Source: Dryas octopetala
Taxonomy: Eukaryota; Streptophyta; Magnoliopsida; Rosales; Rosaceae
Length of the DNA: 64,000 nt
Assembly (NCBI GenBank): GCA_963921425.1
Contig: OY992836.1
Coordinates: 12,927,304-12,991,303 of the forward strand
Direction: 5' to 3'
Position numbers and translations under genes: made by a program
Part shown: positions 47,985 to 60,072 of the stretch, in pieces
Position numbering within the stretch: position 1 is the stretch's first letter
Layout of the letters: each line of letters starts with the position of its first letter
Notes under the pieces: generated by a model
Told to the model about the DNA's origin: nothing
Databases searched by the model: none
What the model saw: only the letters and a program-made list of their open reading frames with translations

Positions 47985-50037
47985 GCACACACAACATATG
48001 GCACTGACCTTTAGTGTGCTAAAGTTCCATTCTTCAACGGTCAAATTGGAATTCCCACCAAATTCTCTTTTCTCAGTCCCAGTTGGTACTGACCTTTACT
48101 GCGCTAAAATCGCAAATGAGATGAGAATATGGCACTCTCAGCGAGCAATCTCAATTTTGTCCACAACCGATAGCAAAGTCCCCTCTCCTTCTCAACTCAA
48201 TCTTTACCTACAACTTTGCAGCAATTCAAAGTCTCTAAATCAAGGAAAACAAGCCCATCAAAAGATAATTCAATGTGGGTTGGACAAAAACCCATTCCTA
48301 GTAACCAAATTAGTCCAAATATATGCAGATTGCAGTGATCTGGTGTCTGCCCGGAAATTGTTTGATGAATTGTCAAAACCGAATGTGTTTGCTTGGACTG
48401 CGATCATTGGATTTTATTCGAGGCACGGAATGTATGAAGAATGTGTGGGAGCATATGGTGAAATGATTTTGAAGGGCAATTTACCTGATGGATATGTGTT
48501 TCCTAAGGTCTTAAGGGCATGCGCACAGTTGTCGTGCTTAAAAGTTGGAATTCAAGTTCACAAAGATGTGATCATATGTGGGTTTGAGCTTAATGTGCAA
48601 GTTTGCAATTCATTGATTGATATGTATTCAAAATGTGGGGATGTTAGGAGTGCTAAACAGGTTTTTGATGAGATGGTGGGAAGAGATTTGTTGTCATGGA
48701 ATTCGATGATCTCAGGATATGTGTGTAACGGGTTGCTTGGATTGGCTGTAGAACTTTTGGATTGTATGAATTTAGATGGTTGTGAGCCTGATGTTGTCAC
48801 TTTGAATACGGTAATGGATGCTTATTGCCGAATGGGGCTTTGTGATGAGGCTAAGAGAATCTTTGAACGGATTAAGGTGCCCAATATCATTTCATGGACC
48901 ACCCTGCTATCAGGATATACAAGGATCGGGAGACATGAAGCATCCTTGAGGATTTTCAGGGATATGATGGATAGCGGCATGGTCTACCCCGATTTGGACT
49001 GCCTTTCTATTGTCCTTGTCTCCTGTCGACACCTGAGGTCTTTGCTAAATGGAAAAGAAATCCATAGTTATGGGATAAAAATAGAATCTGGCCTCGCATT
49101 TTACAACTCAGCTGGCCCTGCATTATTGACAATGTACGCTAACTGCAGTAGAATTCAGGATGCTAGAAATGTATTTGAATTAATGGACCCAGTTCATGTT
49201 CTTACTTGGAATGCCATGATTCTTGGTTTTACTGATCTAGGACTGAAGGATTTGGCACTTGAATGTTTTAGAAAAATGCAAAGAGCACGGATCAGGGTTG
49301 ACCAAACGACAATTTCAACTGTGTTGCCAACATGCGATTTAAAATCTGGAAAACAAATTCACACCGTGATTAGGAAAAGTAGTTTTGATTCGGCTGTTCC
49401 AGTGTGGAATGCACTGATCCACATGTACTCCAAATGTGGATGCATTGGATCTGCGTACTCTATATTTTCTAACTTGGTCAATAGGGATTTAGTGTCATGG
49501 AACTCAATGATTGGAGGATTTGCAATGCATGGGCTTGGCCAAGCTGCTCTTGAGCTTCTGCAAGAGATGAATCATTCAGGCATTTGCCCTAATTCTGTAA
49601 CATTTACTTCTGTTTTGTCAGCTTGTAGTCACTCAGGTCTTGTGGATGAGGGCCTTCAAGTCTTCTACAGTATGATGAAGGAATACAGCTTCATCCCCAG
49701 AATGGAACATTATGCTTGTGTTGTTGACATGCTGGCACGTGATGGTCAACTTGAAGATGCAGTTAGTTTTATTCATAGGATGCCTTTGGAGCCTGATAAG
49801 TGTATTTGGGGAGCTTTGTTAGCTGCCTGCCGAGCTCATCAAAATGTTAATGTTGCAAAGCTTGCTGCTGAACAGTTAGTCCAGTTGGAACCTGAAAATG
49901 CTGGACACTATGTCACCCTGTCAAATATATATGCAAGAGCTGGAAGATGGGACGCTGCTGTATGGGTGAGGAAGCAAATGGAAGCACGTGGATCAGTGAA
50001 GCCATCAGGAAATAGTTGGTTTGAATGCGGAAATTAA
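47172..50037 (+). CDS. E-class PPR protein with MAP1D-derived organelle presequence
   Basis: PPR proteins bind organellar RNA in plastids or mitochondria. Two exons: 47172-47286, then 47921-50037 after a 634-bp intron; 743 codons. Residues 1 to about 60 come from the duplicated MAP1D leader ([20 protein letters not shown], then [17 protein letters not shown]). The junction G|GA keeps frame. The body is PLS-type repeats, e.g. [60 protein letters not shown], then an E motif ([20 protein letters not shown]) ending soon after KPSGNSWFE, with no DYW domain. The single-exon body is typical of plant PPR genes. Alternatively translation starts at ATG 47938 or at the later MALTFSVLK methionine. The natural target is unknown. 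Confidence 0.87.
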
Positions 50038-53000
50038 ACAAATGGAAGTTCTAATGTATAGATACTTTGGGTCCATGTGACTGGGCCTGCATTTTATACA
50101 ACTTATTAAGGCAGGGTGTTGCAAATTCAATCTGGGTACTTGTTGGCATAATCACAAGCCAAGCAAGGCCCTTTCCAGAGAAAAAAAGAAAAGGCGCCTA
50201 AAAGGACAACTAAAGGGAATAAAGACGAATTAATGGATGAGAGAGAGAGATACTAACTGTGTAAGAGTGAGAGAATGGTAAGTGGCAGAACAATGTGTGT
50301 TGTTCAACCTGCAAACCTTTCCTCTTTTGTGGGTAACTGCTTCCTTCAGCTAATACAGTTTCACTGAATCTTCCTCTGCAACCTGGGTCCTGGTCTTTCA
50401 CTTTTGTTCTTTCTAATTTTGGTTTTCAGTTATAATATTTCTGATTCAGCTTCTGTTTCAATTGTATGTGCAACTGTTTGTTTTCATATATTTTGGTTCT
50501 TTCTTAATGTTTTTTGAATCATCTTAGAAGTAGAGTGTTGCATACGTGTTGCGGTTATTTATATTTGTATGAAATGGACATTAGCATGCAAAAAAAAGGT
50601 GTTATAATGGTGAACCTAGCTTAATTGTTATTCGAGATTGCCAAAATCCTAAAATAGCTCTATGAACTGTCAAATACCACATACAATTGGCATGGTGCTT
50701 TGTTCTTTCTGATTTTGACTTGAACTTAAAAAAATAAAATCTTTGATACCTAATGAATGAAATCTAAAGGCCTAATTGGGCTATTTTCTTGACGATATGT
50801 TTTCCTGTATAATGGCAATAGTTTCTGTGAATCTAAAAACCAAAGCCTAGATTCGTTGACAGTTTTGTGTTTAGGTGGCTCTTTAACATTTGTGCCTTGC
50901 ATGCCCATATCTAGCTCAGAGTTAATGATTCAATGTCTTAAAGCATCTGAATATAGTGATGGTCATTTTACTTTCCTTGTTTCTAATTCTTATATACAGG
51001 AAGCAAGCATGTGTCGTTGCAGTTATCCAGAAAATTTTCTGGTTTGATCAACCTCTTGTTCAATGGAAGGTATGGCATGCAACATTCTGCGCACTCACAT
51101 GTGTTATTATAGATTCTAACACACAAAGTATGGATGATTGTTTCATGCACTTTTGGGCACTGTTAAACTGTTATAGGTGTATATGAAAGACAGACATGAT
51201 CATGCCAATTGGCTGCCTTTTTGTACAAAATTTGTCTTTAAAAGCTCAAATGAGTAAAGATGATATTATAGGACAACTGTGTCTTAGCTTCCAGCTTGTT
51301 TGATCTATTTGTTGACCTGGTCATGGCACCAGTTTAGGGTTTTGTATATGATGACTGATGAAGAGTAATAATACTGATGGATAAGATTTAGAGTAATAAG
51401 CATTTCAGTTACTGTCCATGCATTTATTTGTGAGTTATTTTGCATTCATGTATCATCCAAGAGTCACATTTAATAGTCTAGACTCTTGAGTTTGCTTTTT
51501 CTACAGCTATGTAAGGGTGGCTTGTACCCTTGATTGGGTATTCTCAACTTCCATCAGAAAACTTATCTATAATTCTCTCATTGAGAGTTTCAATTTCCTT
51601 GTGGATTCAAGGTTTCCCTAGCAGAATACAGTGTTATTCTTCTAGTTTATTTTCTGTCCTACATCAATGACTGAGGTTTCTGGGCTGGAATTGATGAAAC
51701 ATTAAACCCTGCATGATTTTCAATTGTACAATGTATGCTAGAAGAGCATAAGGCAGACACATTTTTCCAAACTCATAAGTGGTAGCTATTTTTTTGAAAT
51801 TAGCAGAAATGTAGATAAAGTGCTAAACACCAAGCGGAAACGTTTAAGGCCTGGAAAAGTTTCACCTCATCGCCCTGTTCCAGATCATATACCAAGGCCT
51901 CCTTATGTCAAATCTAAAACCCCGCCTGGAATTGCAAGTGGACCTGAAGTGCATGATGAGAAGGGGATAGAATGCATGAGAGCCTCCGGAAGGCTTGCAG
52001 CACAGGTTCTTGAATATGCTGGGACTTTGGTCAAGGTGACTGTTCTTCTGGCTTGTTAATCATCTAAGTTAGCACTTGCTTTGTAGAATAATTTTCTAGG
52101 TTGATTTTTTCCTTTCGCTAGAAGCTTTTTGGGTTGAATTAGTAGTAGATTATGTATTTGTTTGTAGCAAAGTATGCATTGAAATAACAATCTATTTAGG
52201 AACCATACGGCCTTAGTGCACAATAACATTCAATTTGGTGAAAAGGAATTCATATGGCTGAAGACTTCTATCCATATAGTTTCTGTCCAAAAACTGAAAT
52301 AGCCCATCCAAACTAAAAGGTGAGAAAGCAATTTGGAGGAAGAAAAAGAATTGAATAAGGAGTAAAGGAAATGACTCCTTTACCTGTCTAAACCCTGAAA
52401 AAGCGGACTGCCCTACTCTCGTACCATCGCACTTCCATACAAAAATCAACTCCTTTCACTTTGTCCCTCTCAGGTAGTGTGTAGGTGATTGATGTGGAGA
52501 ACTTATGTATTGGTTCAAGGTGATAAGCTTATTCTTGTTTTTAAATTTTCCTTAGGTGAATAGCTCAAAATTACAGTGCAACGGTTTGTGCCCTGGATTT
52601 TTTTTTTCCCATAAAATCTTTTTGTAATGCTTGAAAGCCCAAGGTCATGTCAAAAAATTGGGTTGGGTTTATATAGTAGTGCAGATTCAGCCTGCTTTTT
52701 TTTCCAAAAGCCCCCTGCTCCCCCAAACCAAAAAAGAGAGAAAAGGTTTTTCATCAATATGCCACTTTCTTATAGATTTTAGAGTTTGTTTTGGTAAAAA
52801 GACTAGACATCGGAGTGTTTAATCTCCATGATATTTTCTGAACTTATCTTTTTCGTCTTTCTTTCGGCCGTTGTAATTAAGTTGAACAGTTGTTAAGCTA
52901 CTACTACATGCATGATACATTTAAGATTTTGCAATCTATTCTCAATTTCGTTGTTTGCTATTAAGTAATTGGAGATGGATTCTTGACTGTAATTGCATGA

Positions 53001-56000
53001 TGTTAGAGGCAGGTGTCTTGCTCTGTATAAAATTTTAAATTGTTGCTTCTATTGGCAGCCAGGCATAAAGACAGATGAAATTGACCAAGCTGTTCATCAA
53101 ATGATAATTGATAATGGGGCCTACCCGTCACCTCTTGGCTATGGTGGCTTTCCAAAGAGTGTCTGCACATCAGTGAATGAATGCATTTGCCATGGAATAC
53201 CAGATTCCCGAGCGCTTGAGGTCCTTTGGATTTAAGTTCTTAGCTACAAAATTCTATCCTTCTAAGTAATCAATTGTTTTAAATCAAAATCACTTCTTTT
53301 TTTGGCAGGATGGCGATATAATTAATATTGATGTTACCGTCTATTTAAATGTGAGTATGCTTAATTTCAAGCATCCATAATTTGAATGAGATGACACTAG
53401 ATACCCAATTTTTATGACTTGAGGTGTTGACCTTCTATCTGTATTAAATGGTTGACACAACTTCACATTTTTTATTTATTTTTGAATAACATTGTTCTTT
53501 TCATTATAAATTATGCTTATATTACTTCAATCCTGATACCACGCTTGTTTTCTTGAAGTGGAATAAGTCAGACATTGTCTCTTGAGGTGGTTGTGACCTT
53601 TCTTGTATTTAAATAATATTCATTATTACATTATTAGCATGCTATAACAAGGATTCATTACCTCCTGCGTTTTTATTCAAAATAGATTTGTTATGAGAAT
53701 TGGCAGAGCAAGTCTATTCATTTATTAGCTATATGTCTTCAAGTTGATCCAAAACTTCTAGGCGATAGAACGATAAATTCCTAATCAATAGGAACAAGGA
53801 GTCGTTGCTTCTCTTTGGAAGCGGACTTCCTTAGAACGAGAGGAAACTAAAGATAAAATAAAGAAACAAAAGGAAGAAGAAGCTTTAGGAACTGCTTGAT
53901 TTATTTGATTGAATAACTTGAGTTTATATACAAGTTCTAATAGCTAAAAATAAATAACTAAAATTAACAAATGAACTTAAACCATAAAATATGAATGGTT
54001 TAAATTCTTAATTAATATAAACCTTTCAATTCTAATGGTTTAGAACGGAATGTTTTAAACCATTAGTTTTAATGGTTTTAATTAATTAATTAATATAATT
54101 TTAAATATATAATATAATATAAATAATTATATTATATTATATATTTTATATAATACGTAAGATCCTCCTGGATCACAAGTAATCCAATTTTGTTTGGTCT
54201 GTTATCTTTATTTGCTCTAGGATTGTAATGGGTTCATATTACTATATTAGAGTTTTGTTTTCTTTTTCCATTACAATATTGGTACTGTTCATATATAGCT
54301 TAGTTTTACTCTACACATTAGTAGGCAGTTAATGAAATCAATTTTTATTTATGATTTTGATAATTACATACCCTTTTTTTGTACCTGCATTAGCATTCAC
54401 AGTTGTTTGATATAATGCATGTTCAATGACTTACCAAGTTCAAGCTTTAGTATCTTTATCCTTCTGACTGACTAGTAATTTACAGGGGTATCATGGCGAT
54501 ACATCAGCAACTTTCTTTTGTGGAGATGTTGATGATGAGGGCAGAAATTTAGTTCAGGTGGGAATATCTTTCTTTTAAATTTTGTAGAATTCCATAGGTT
54601 TTCCATATATTTGTTATGGCTAGCAAAAAAGTGATAAGAATTCTTGACTAAAGATTATTGTTACAATTTCAGTATTGTTCTTTGTCCGTAGATGAACACA
54701 AAGTTCCATTAGTTTCACAAGAATTCATTTCACCTAATTATTTGCAATGAAACATGAAACTTGGCTAACGTTGTATGGCCAGTATCTTCTTGAATGCCCT
54801 CATCTATTTAATGTCTGTGTTCATTCAAAAGTTTTGTTCACAGACTGGTCATGATGTAGCACAATAGGTTCAATGCATTTGTCATTAATGCATCTAGTTC
54901 ATGCATCTGTCATTTATGACTGTTCCTACATCTTGAACATGCATCGGAATGTATCTATTTTTAGCCTACTTAAAGGCCCTTTTGCAACCTGGATCAGCAT
55001 CCAGATTATAATTTTTTGAAATGCAACTTTCAGAGAGTTTTCCATCCATCTTTTCCTATTCCCCTTGAGTTTCAAGGTCCTTCTAGAGAGGATTTCTCTA
55101 CAAACCTTAGTCTTCTATGGAATTTTGTTCTATTAAGTGCTTCCGCTACATTAGGTCATAGAAGAAAAACTTAAAAAAGATGCTTCAGCTTTCCCCGTGC
55201 CTGTGTTTTTGGATTTCCTTTATTTATTCTTGTACCTATAATTACACTTATGCCATTGCTATTTACTGATGGCCAAAGGTGAAATTTCAGCATCTTTTCT
55301 TGGTAAAGTATATCTCCTACTTCTTTCATTATAGACTTGTAGTGAGACATCTTGTATATGAACCTCTTCAGGAAGAAATTAGTCAATTGTATGGCTTTGA
55401 GTGAAGAATAATTCTTCTTAACTTCTCGAGATGTTCTTCTATTATAGCTATGCTTACAAGAATAACTTTTGAAGTATTGCTCTAGGTAACTAAAGAATGC
55501 CTCTACAAGGCAATATCAATATGTGCGCCAGGAGTGGAGTTTAAGAAAATTGGCAAAACAATCCAGTAAGGCATCTTCTTTTTCCCCGTTAATTCTGTAG
55601 TTCCCTTTTTTACCTTATTGCTGGACTCTGCAGCGGCATTGGTGCCATAAATTTTAAGGTCCTTTCTTTTGCGCTATGTAAACTGCACCCCCTTCTCCCC
55701 ACCATGTGGGGTGAACCTGGAATCTCACTCTCCACCTGGAGCTGCCACACACCCCCAAAGGTCATTGGTGATTGCAGTTGTGATTTTCTTTAGTCGCATG
55801 TAATGCTCTAAGCTTTACTTTCTGCTCACCTGCCAAATTTATGGAAGTAGGTTTGTTGAATTGTCAAAATAGCTGTGATGATTGACTTACATTATAATTG
55901 ATCAATGTGTCTCTAGGCTCTAACTTGTCATAGAAATGCATACATAATACTCATGGATGATAGCTTATTCTTATCCTAATTATCATTGTTTTTCTTCAAC

Positions 56001-56919
56001 CAGAGACCATGCAGATAAACATCGTTATGGTGTTGTTCGACAGTTGGTTGGGCATGGGGTTGGACGTGTCTTTCATGCTGATCCTGTTGTCCTACACTTC
56101 AGTAATCATTCTGAGCTTTATGCTGCTCCTGTCTTTAATATTCACTAGTTTTTACGCAAGTCATGCAAATTATTTATTAAAAACTGATGGTCTATAAATC
56201 TTCTTTAGGCTAATTAAATCAACAGCTGAAAGTAGATTATTATAAAATGTAATTAGCTGTACTGTTGTAAAATGATCTACAATCTGTACATTTATCTACC
56301 AGATCTTTAAAGGACCCCGTTCTTACTAGGAAGTCGTAACCCAGGAAAACTATTAATGTGTCTTACATTTTTTCTCCAAGTATGCAATAAACGGTCATTA
56401 GTAATAATCACACATGCAAAATGCATCTATAATATCTGCATAACAGCTGAACATTTTCCATTTGAAGTGATATAAAGTATTCCATCAAGGGAACAATGAT
56501 AGTGGACACACACACACACACACAAAATGCATCTACAATATCTACCAACAGCTGAACATATTCCCATTTGAAGTGATGTTTGGTATTTCTTCTAGGGAAC
56601 AATGACAGTGGACGCATGGTATTAAATCAAACCTTCACAATAGGTAATGCATTTCGATTATTTAAACTTACCCTTTTTTTCTTCTTATACCACCGTATTA
56701 TTTATGAACTCCAGTCCTATATGCATGCAAAGTTGTTGCTTATTTATCATATACTCATGGCAACTGTGTGCAGAACCGATGCTGACAATAGGTAGCTTTA
56801 ACCCTGTAATGTGGGACGATAATTGGACAGTTGTCACAGAAGATGGAAGCTTGTCAGCACAATTTGAACACACCATTTTAATAACCAAGGATGGAGCTGA
56901 AATACTAACTCAGTGTTAG
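47172..56919 (+). CDS. MAP1D: Methionine aminopeptidase 1D, organellar (exon 1A spliced over the PPR exon)
   Basis: Removes N-terminal Met from plastid or mitochondrial proteins. Exons by eye: 47172-47286 (copy A exon 1), then 51000-51069, 51807-52035, 53059-53220, 53309-53350, 54486-54557, 55486-55565, 56004-56101, 56596-56643, 56774-56919; 353 codons in phase, close to Arabidopsis MAP1D. The five metal ligands of the family are present: Asp in INIDVTVY, Asp in GYHGDTSA, His in [10 protein letters not shown], Glu in QTFTIEPML and Glu in [10 protein letters not shown]. Exons 2-10 are well supported; the first exon is inferred. Local exon 1B (50275-50386) has an in-frame TGA, and exon 2B has TTG where copy A has ATG, so without exon 1A the protein would lack start and presequence. 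Skipping the PPR exon gives a 3.7-kb first intron. Confidence 0.85.
50073..51063 (+). repeat. MAP1D promoter/exon 1/exon 2 duplication, copy B
   Basis: Collinear with copy A (46959-47984) but more decayed in coding content. It begins 36 bp after the PPR stop codon. Exon 1 (50275-50386) reads [20 protein letters not shown], then [10 protein letters not shown] and TGA at codon 31, where copy A has CAA. It also lacks 3 bp. Exon 2 continues past the end of homology into the true MAP1D exon 2 donor at 51069. Confidence 0.88.
50275..50386 (+). pseudogene. MAP1D exon 1, copy B, with nonsense codon
   Basis: Aligned with exon 1A it keeps the start, VVQP, LSSF and the donor (GG|GTCCTG, phase 1), but CAA became TGA at codon 31 and three bases are missing. 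A transcript starting here could still splice to 51000 but would not encode the presequence fused to the enzyme. Confidence 0.75.
53740..54175. other. AT-rich, repeat-like insertion in MAP1D intron 5
   Basis: The intron between 53350 and 54486 contains an A/T-rich tract with nested TAATTAATTAATTAATA and TATAATATAATATAAATAATT runs, and a stretch (TGATTTATTTGATTGAATAAC, TGAGTTTATATACAAGT) that resembles retroelement ends. No TSD or coding part was seen, so this is only a suspicion. Confidence 0.3.
56418..56613 (+). repeat. Tandem duplication of intron 8 end plus exon 9 start in MAP1D
   Basis: Copy 1 (about 56418-56507) and copy 2 (about 56524-56613) share AAAATGCATCTA.AATATCT, ACAGCTGAACAT, CCATTTGAAGTGAT and GGGAACAATGA.AGTGGAC. 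Copy 2 contains the real acceptor and first 18 bases of exon 9. Copy 1 has an AG before the same 18 bases (56490-56507) but then runs into an AC microsatellite, so it is a truncated pseudo-exon. Confidence 0.8.
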
Positions 56920-58903
56920 CGATGGTGCTAAACCTTCTATACCAGAGAACCTATAGCTTCCCAATTTTTGGGAATTTCTATATCTGATTGGACCTGCATC
57001 TTCCAAGCTAAAAATTTTATATTGGAAGTTGCACTATATATTTTACCTTCAGCGTTATATTGTTATTGATATTTGTTTTTGCTCAGAGTCTATTATACAA
57101 GAAGGATTTTCACATGGTATTTATGGATCGAATTATTTCTTTGGTTAAGCGTTTAATTTCTTCACCCCCTTTGAGTTTGGTCCATGCTTACCTTTCAGAA
57201 GGAACTTCCTTCTATCAGTCATCACCAAAATGACATGTATTTATTGACCCGAATGGATGAAAGTAATTTACTCATTAAATTAAACTATTTATTGACATGC
57301 TATTTATTTACTCATTAGTGATGAAGGCCCTAAGCCCCCGCTCCGGATTGTTTGGATCGGATCTCATAGTCTTTATTGCCCTTTCCAAATACGTTTCTTT
57401 TTCACCTTTCCTTTACTGTACTTGTCTATGTCACCAGTTGGGGAGGAGAAGTACTGAAGCCAAGATGAAATTAGAGTTAAATTGTTAATTTAATAAATAG
57501 ATAAATTAACTTTGACGTTAATCCTTTCTTCTTTTAAGGATTAACTAAAAAATTTGAAAAATACACATATTTGAAGGAAAAGCCAAAGAGGTAGAAGAAT
57601 TCTCATATCGTGTTCTTTTTACATGCTTCAAGCCTTCAACTTTCTTAGGTGGTTTAGCCGACGGAAATCACTTCTTCTTTTAAGTAAAATAGCAAAAAGC
57701 TACAAAATATTGTAAGTTTCACTCATAAATTTATATAAAATATATATTTATTTTTAAGCTATAAAGAGTGACTTAAAATTAAATTTTTTCCTGACGCCGT
57801 ATGTAACTTTCACAAAGTTACACTTTATTTTGTTATAATTTAGTATGTAAAAAGTTAACACTTTATTTTGTTATAATGTAGAATGTAATTCTTGATTTGA
57901 AGTTACACTTTACTTTGTTGAATAATGTAGTATTGTTTTAAGGTTTAAGCATTTAGAGTTTAGGTTTTAGGACTTCATATTTAGAGTTTTAGGACTTTAA
58001 CCCTAAATTCTAAAGACTATATATACGATAAACCCTAAACTCTCAAAAGATATACAAAAAAATTAAACTAAAACTTGGGTATGCTTGAATACCTTACTTG
58101 GATATGCTCGAGTTTGAATAGTATTGAATGCTTCATACTTGATTTTTTTTTTTTTTTTTGAATTGTGGCTTAAAAGAAATTTTTGTGGCTTCAAATTATA
58201 TTTTGTGGCTTAAAAATAAATAAATTAGAAGTTTGAGTTTATGACTAAAAAAGATCGTATGTTGTGGTTTATTAATAAAGAACTGTTTTTTTTTTGTTTT
58301 TTTTTTTTCAAACCTTTCCATTTCTGGTATGGTTGTTTAGCCGAGGCATTCACAATGTTGAACCAAATGTGCAATATGTTCTTTATTTTGTTTCCTTGAT
58401 AGGGTTGAAGTTGGTTTGGCTAGACGGTTGGTATATGCTTTTTACCATGAAACTTGTGAAGTTTGGGTAATTTCACATAAATTACGTTAGAAATTTCGTA
58501 GAGACTTGTAACTCTAATGGTTACGTTAGAAGTTTGGCTAGAAAGTAGTCCTATACTCGAGGTGTTGGAATCTCCTATTATATAGCATACAATGTACTCT
58601 TGTCACATAGTCTAATAACATAAAGCTTATGTTGATAGACTCATTGTAAATCTGAACCACATATTTAGATAAGAATCAATTTAATCAATTTAAAAAAAAA
58701 AAAACAATTAATGGAAGATTGACAATTTATCAGTTGCTGGTAAACAAACATTTCCTAATTATATCACTAGACAAAAGTCTACGTACTGAGGAATCTTATC
58801 TATACATCAAGTCGTCAACTTATATTACAGAGGAAGCTAATTGGCAGCACTTTCTCTTAAGTAGACATGGCCTAGCTTAGCTATAGGTTGATCATACTTC
58901 ATA
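56920..58903. other. Intergenic, AT-rich, nothing recognised
   Basis: Contains imperfect direct repeats of a GTTACACTTTATTTTGTTATAA-like word (about 57815-57920) and poly-T tracts. The first part is presumably the 3' UTR of MAP1D. No gene was seen. Confidence 0.4.
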
Positions 58904-58912
58904 TTAGATTAT

Positions 58913-59303
58913 GAACAATACTGACCCCACCCCCTCAAATATTGATTTTGGCAATGTCGGTGTATAATCAGAACCGTTCACTTTTTAGATAACATATTAA
59001 AGATCATCTCTGCAAAAAATCAAATCAATCGGAAATCGTTTGATTATATAACTGTTGTTAATTAAATAGAAAAAATAGATAGTTTTCAATTAAAAAGTGA
59101 TTTTTTTACCAAACAGTTGATTTTTTTTATTTAATCGACAACAGTTATATAACCAAACGATTTTCGATTGAGTTAATTTTTTATAGAGAAGATCTATAAT
59201 AGGTGATCTAAAAACGGTTCCGATTATGCGTCGGCATTGCCGAAATCAGAATTTGGGGGTGGGGTGACCTTGAGATATCCCCAAGGTGACCCAAGTATTG
59301 TTC
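58913..59303. mobile_element. MULE-type MITE with about 150-bp arms, 391 bp
   Basis: Ends GAACAATACT and AGTATTGTTC are complementary. The inner arms pair from ACCCCACCCCC through AAATCGTTTGATTATATAACTG. The perfect 9-bp TSD TTAGATTAT flanks it (58904-58912 and 59304-59312). The right arm carries about 27 extra bases (around 59270-59292, with CCTTGAGATATCCCCAAGG) absent from the left arm. It is non-coding. Confidence 0.85.
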
Positions 59304-59312
59304 TTAGATTAT

Positions 59313-60018
59313 TAACTACTTATTAAATCTGTCTCTCACTTGTACTTTTGTTATACTGTTCTTTTAACGTGCAAGCAACTGTAGAACTGAAAGTGGGCAA
59401 AAGGAGATGGGGAAATGGTTTTGGATTTGATTTGCAGATTTGGGAAATTGATGTCAATTTAAATATTTACTTGTAGTTTTGGGAGCCTACTTGGATTCAA
59501 AAAATTCTGGTTCATGAACAAAACTCACCCTCTAACTCTTGGTCATCAATTTTAGACCCAGTGTTTGAATTTAATCCAAGTCTGCATTAAGCTTGTTTGG
59601 TATGTATAATTGTCCAATCCCATTATGTAGACCATACAGGTACGTATGTACATACACTTGTTACAAAAATGTTATGTACTCAATGCTTTCAGAATTCAGG
59701 AATTGCCAGTCTCTACTCATTTGGGTATAGTGCCCTTGACCTAATTAGTAGCCTAACCATTCGTTACTATTTAGTATCAGAAAAAACATGGATCTACTTT
59801 ATGGTTTCTTGTTCATCTAATCAATTTCTAGCTGTTTGCATATTTGGGTTTTGTGTAAAAATTTGCATAACTTTTCCTGAGCTTTCATTTTCATCATGAT
59901 AATTGCAGCAGCCAATATATATACATATATAATATATATAGACCAGCTGGCCAACCCTGATGGTTAGGGTTGGCCATAATATCCAAGCATTTGGGTACTT
60001 GGAACTTTACCTACCATT
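59313..60018. other. Intergenic, upstream region of the patatin gene
   Basis: No gene is supported. It includes a short AT-rich stretch near 59918-59940 and the proximal promoter of the patatin-like gene. Confidence 0.4.
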
Positions 60019-60026
60019 TATAAATA
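60019..60026 (+). promoter_or_regulatory. TATA box of the patatin-like gene
   Basis: TATAAATA lies 47 bp upstream of the ATG at 60073 in an otherwise open region, so transcription probably starts about 30 bp further on with a very short leader. Assigned on motif and distance only. Confidence 0.6.
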
Positions 60027-60072
60027 CACACACATTCTTATGTGTCACGTACTGCTAGCTGAAAATTAAATT

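Noticed and set aside
48558..48800. Minus-strand open frame inside the PPR gene
   Set aside because: Antisense shadow of the PPR coding sequence.
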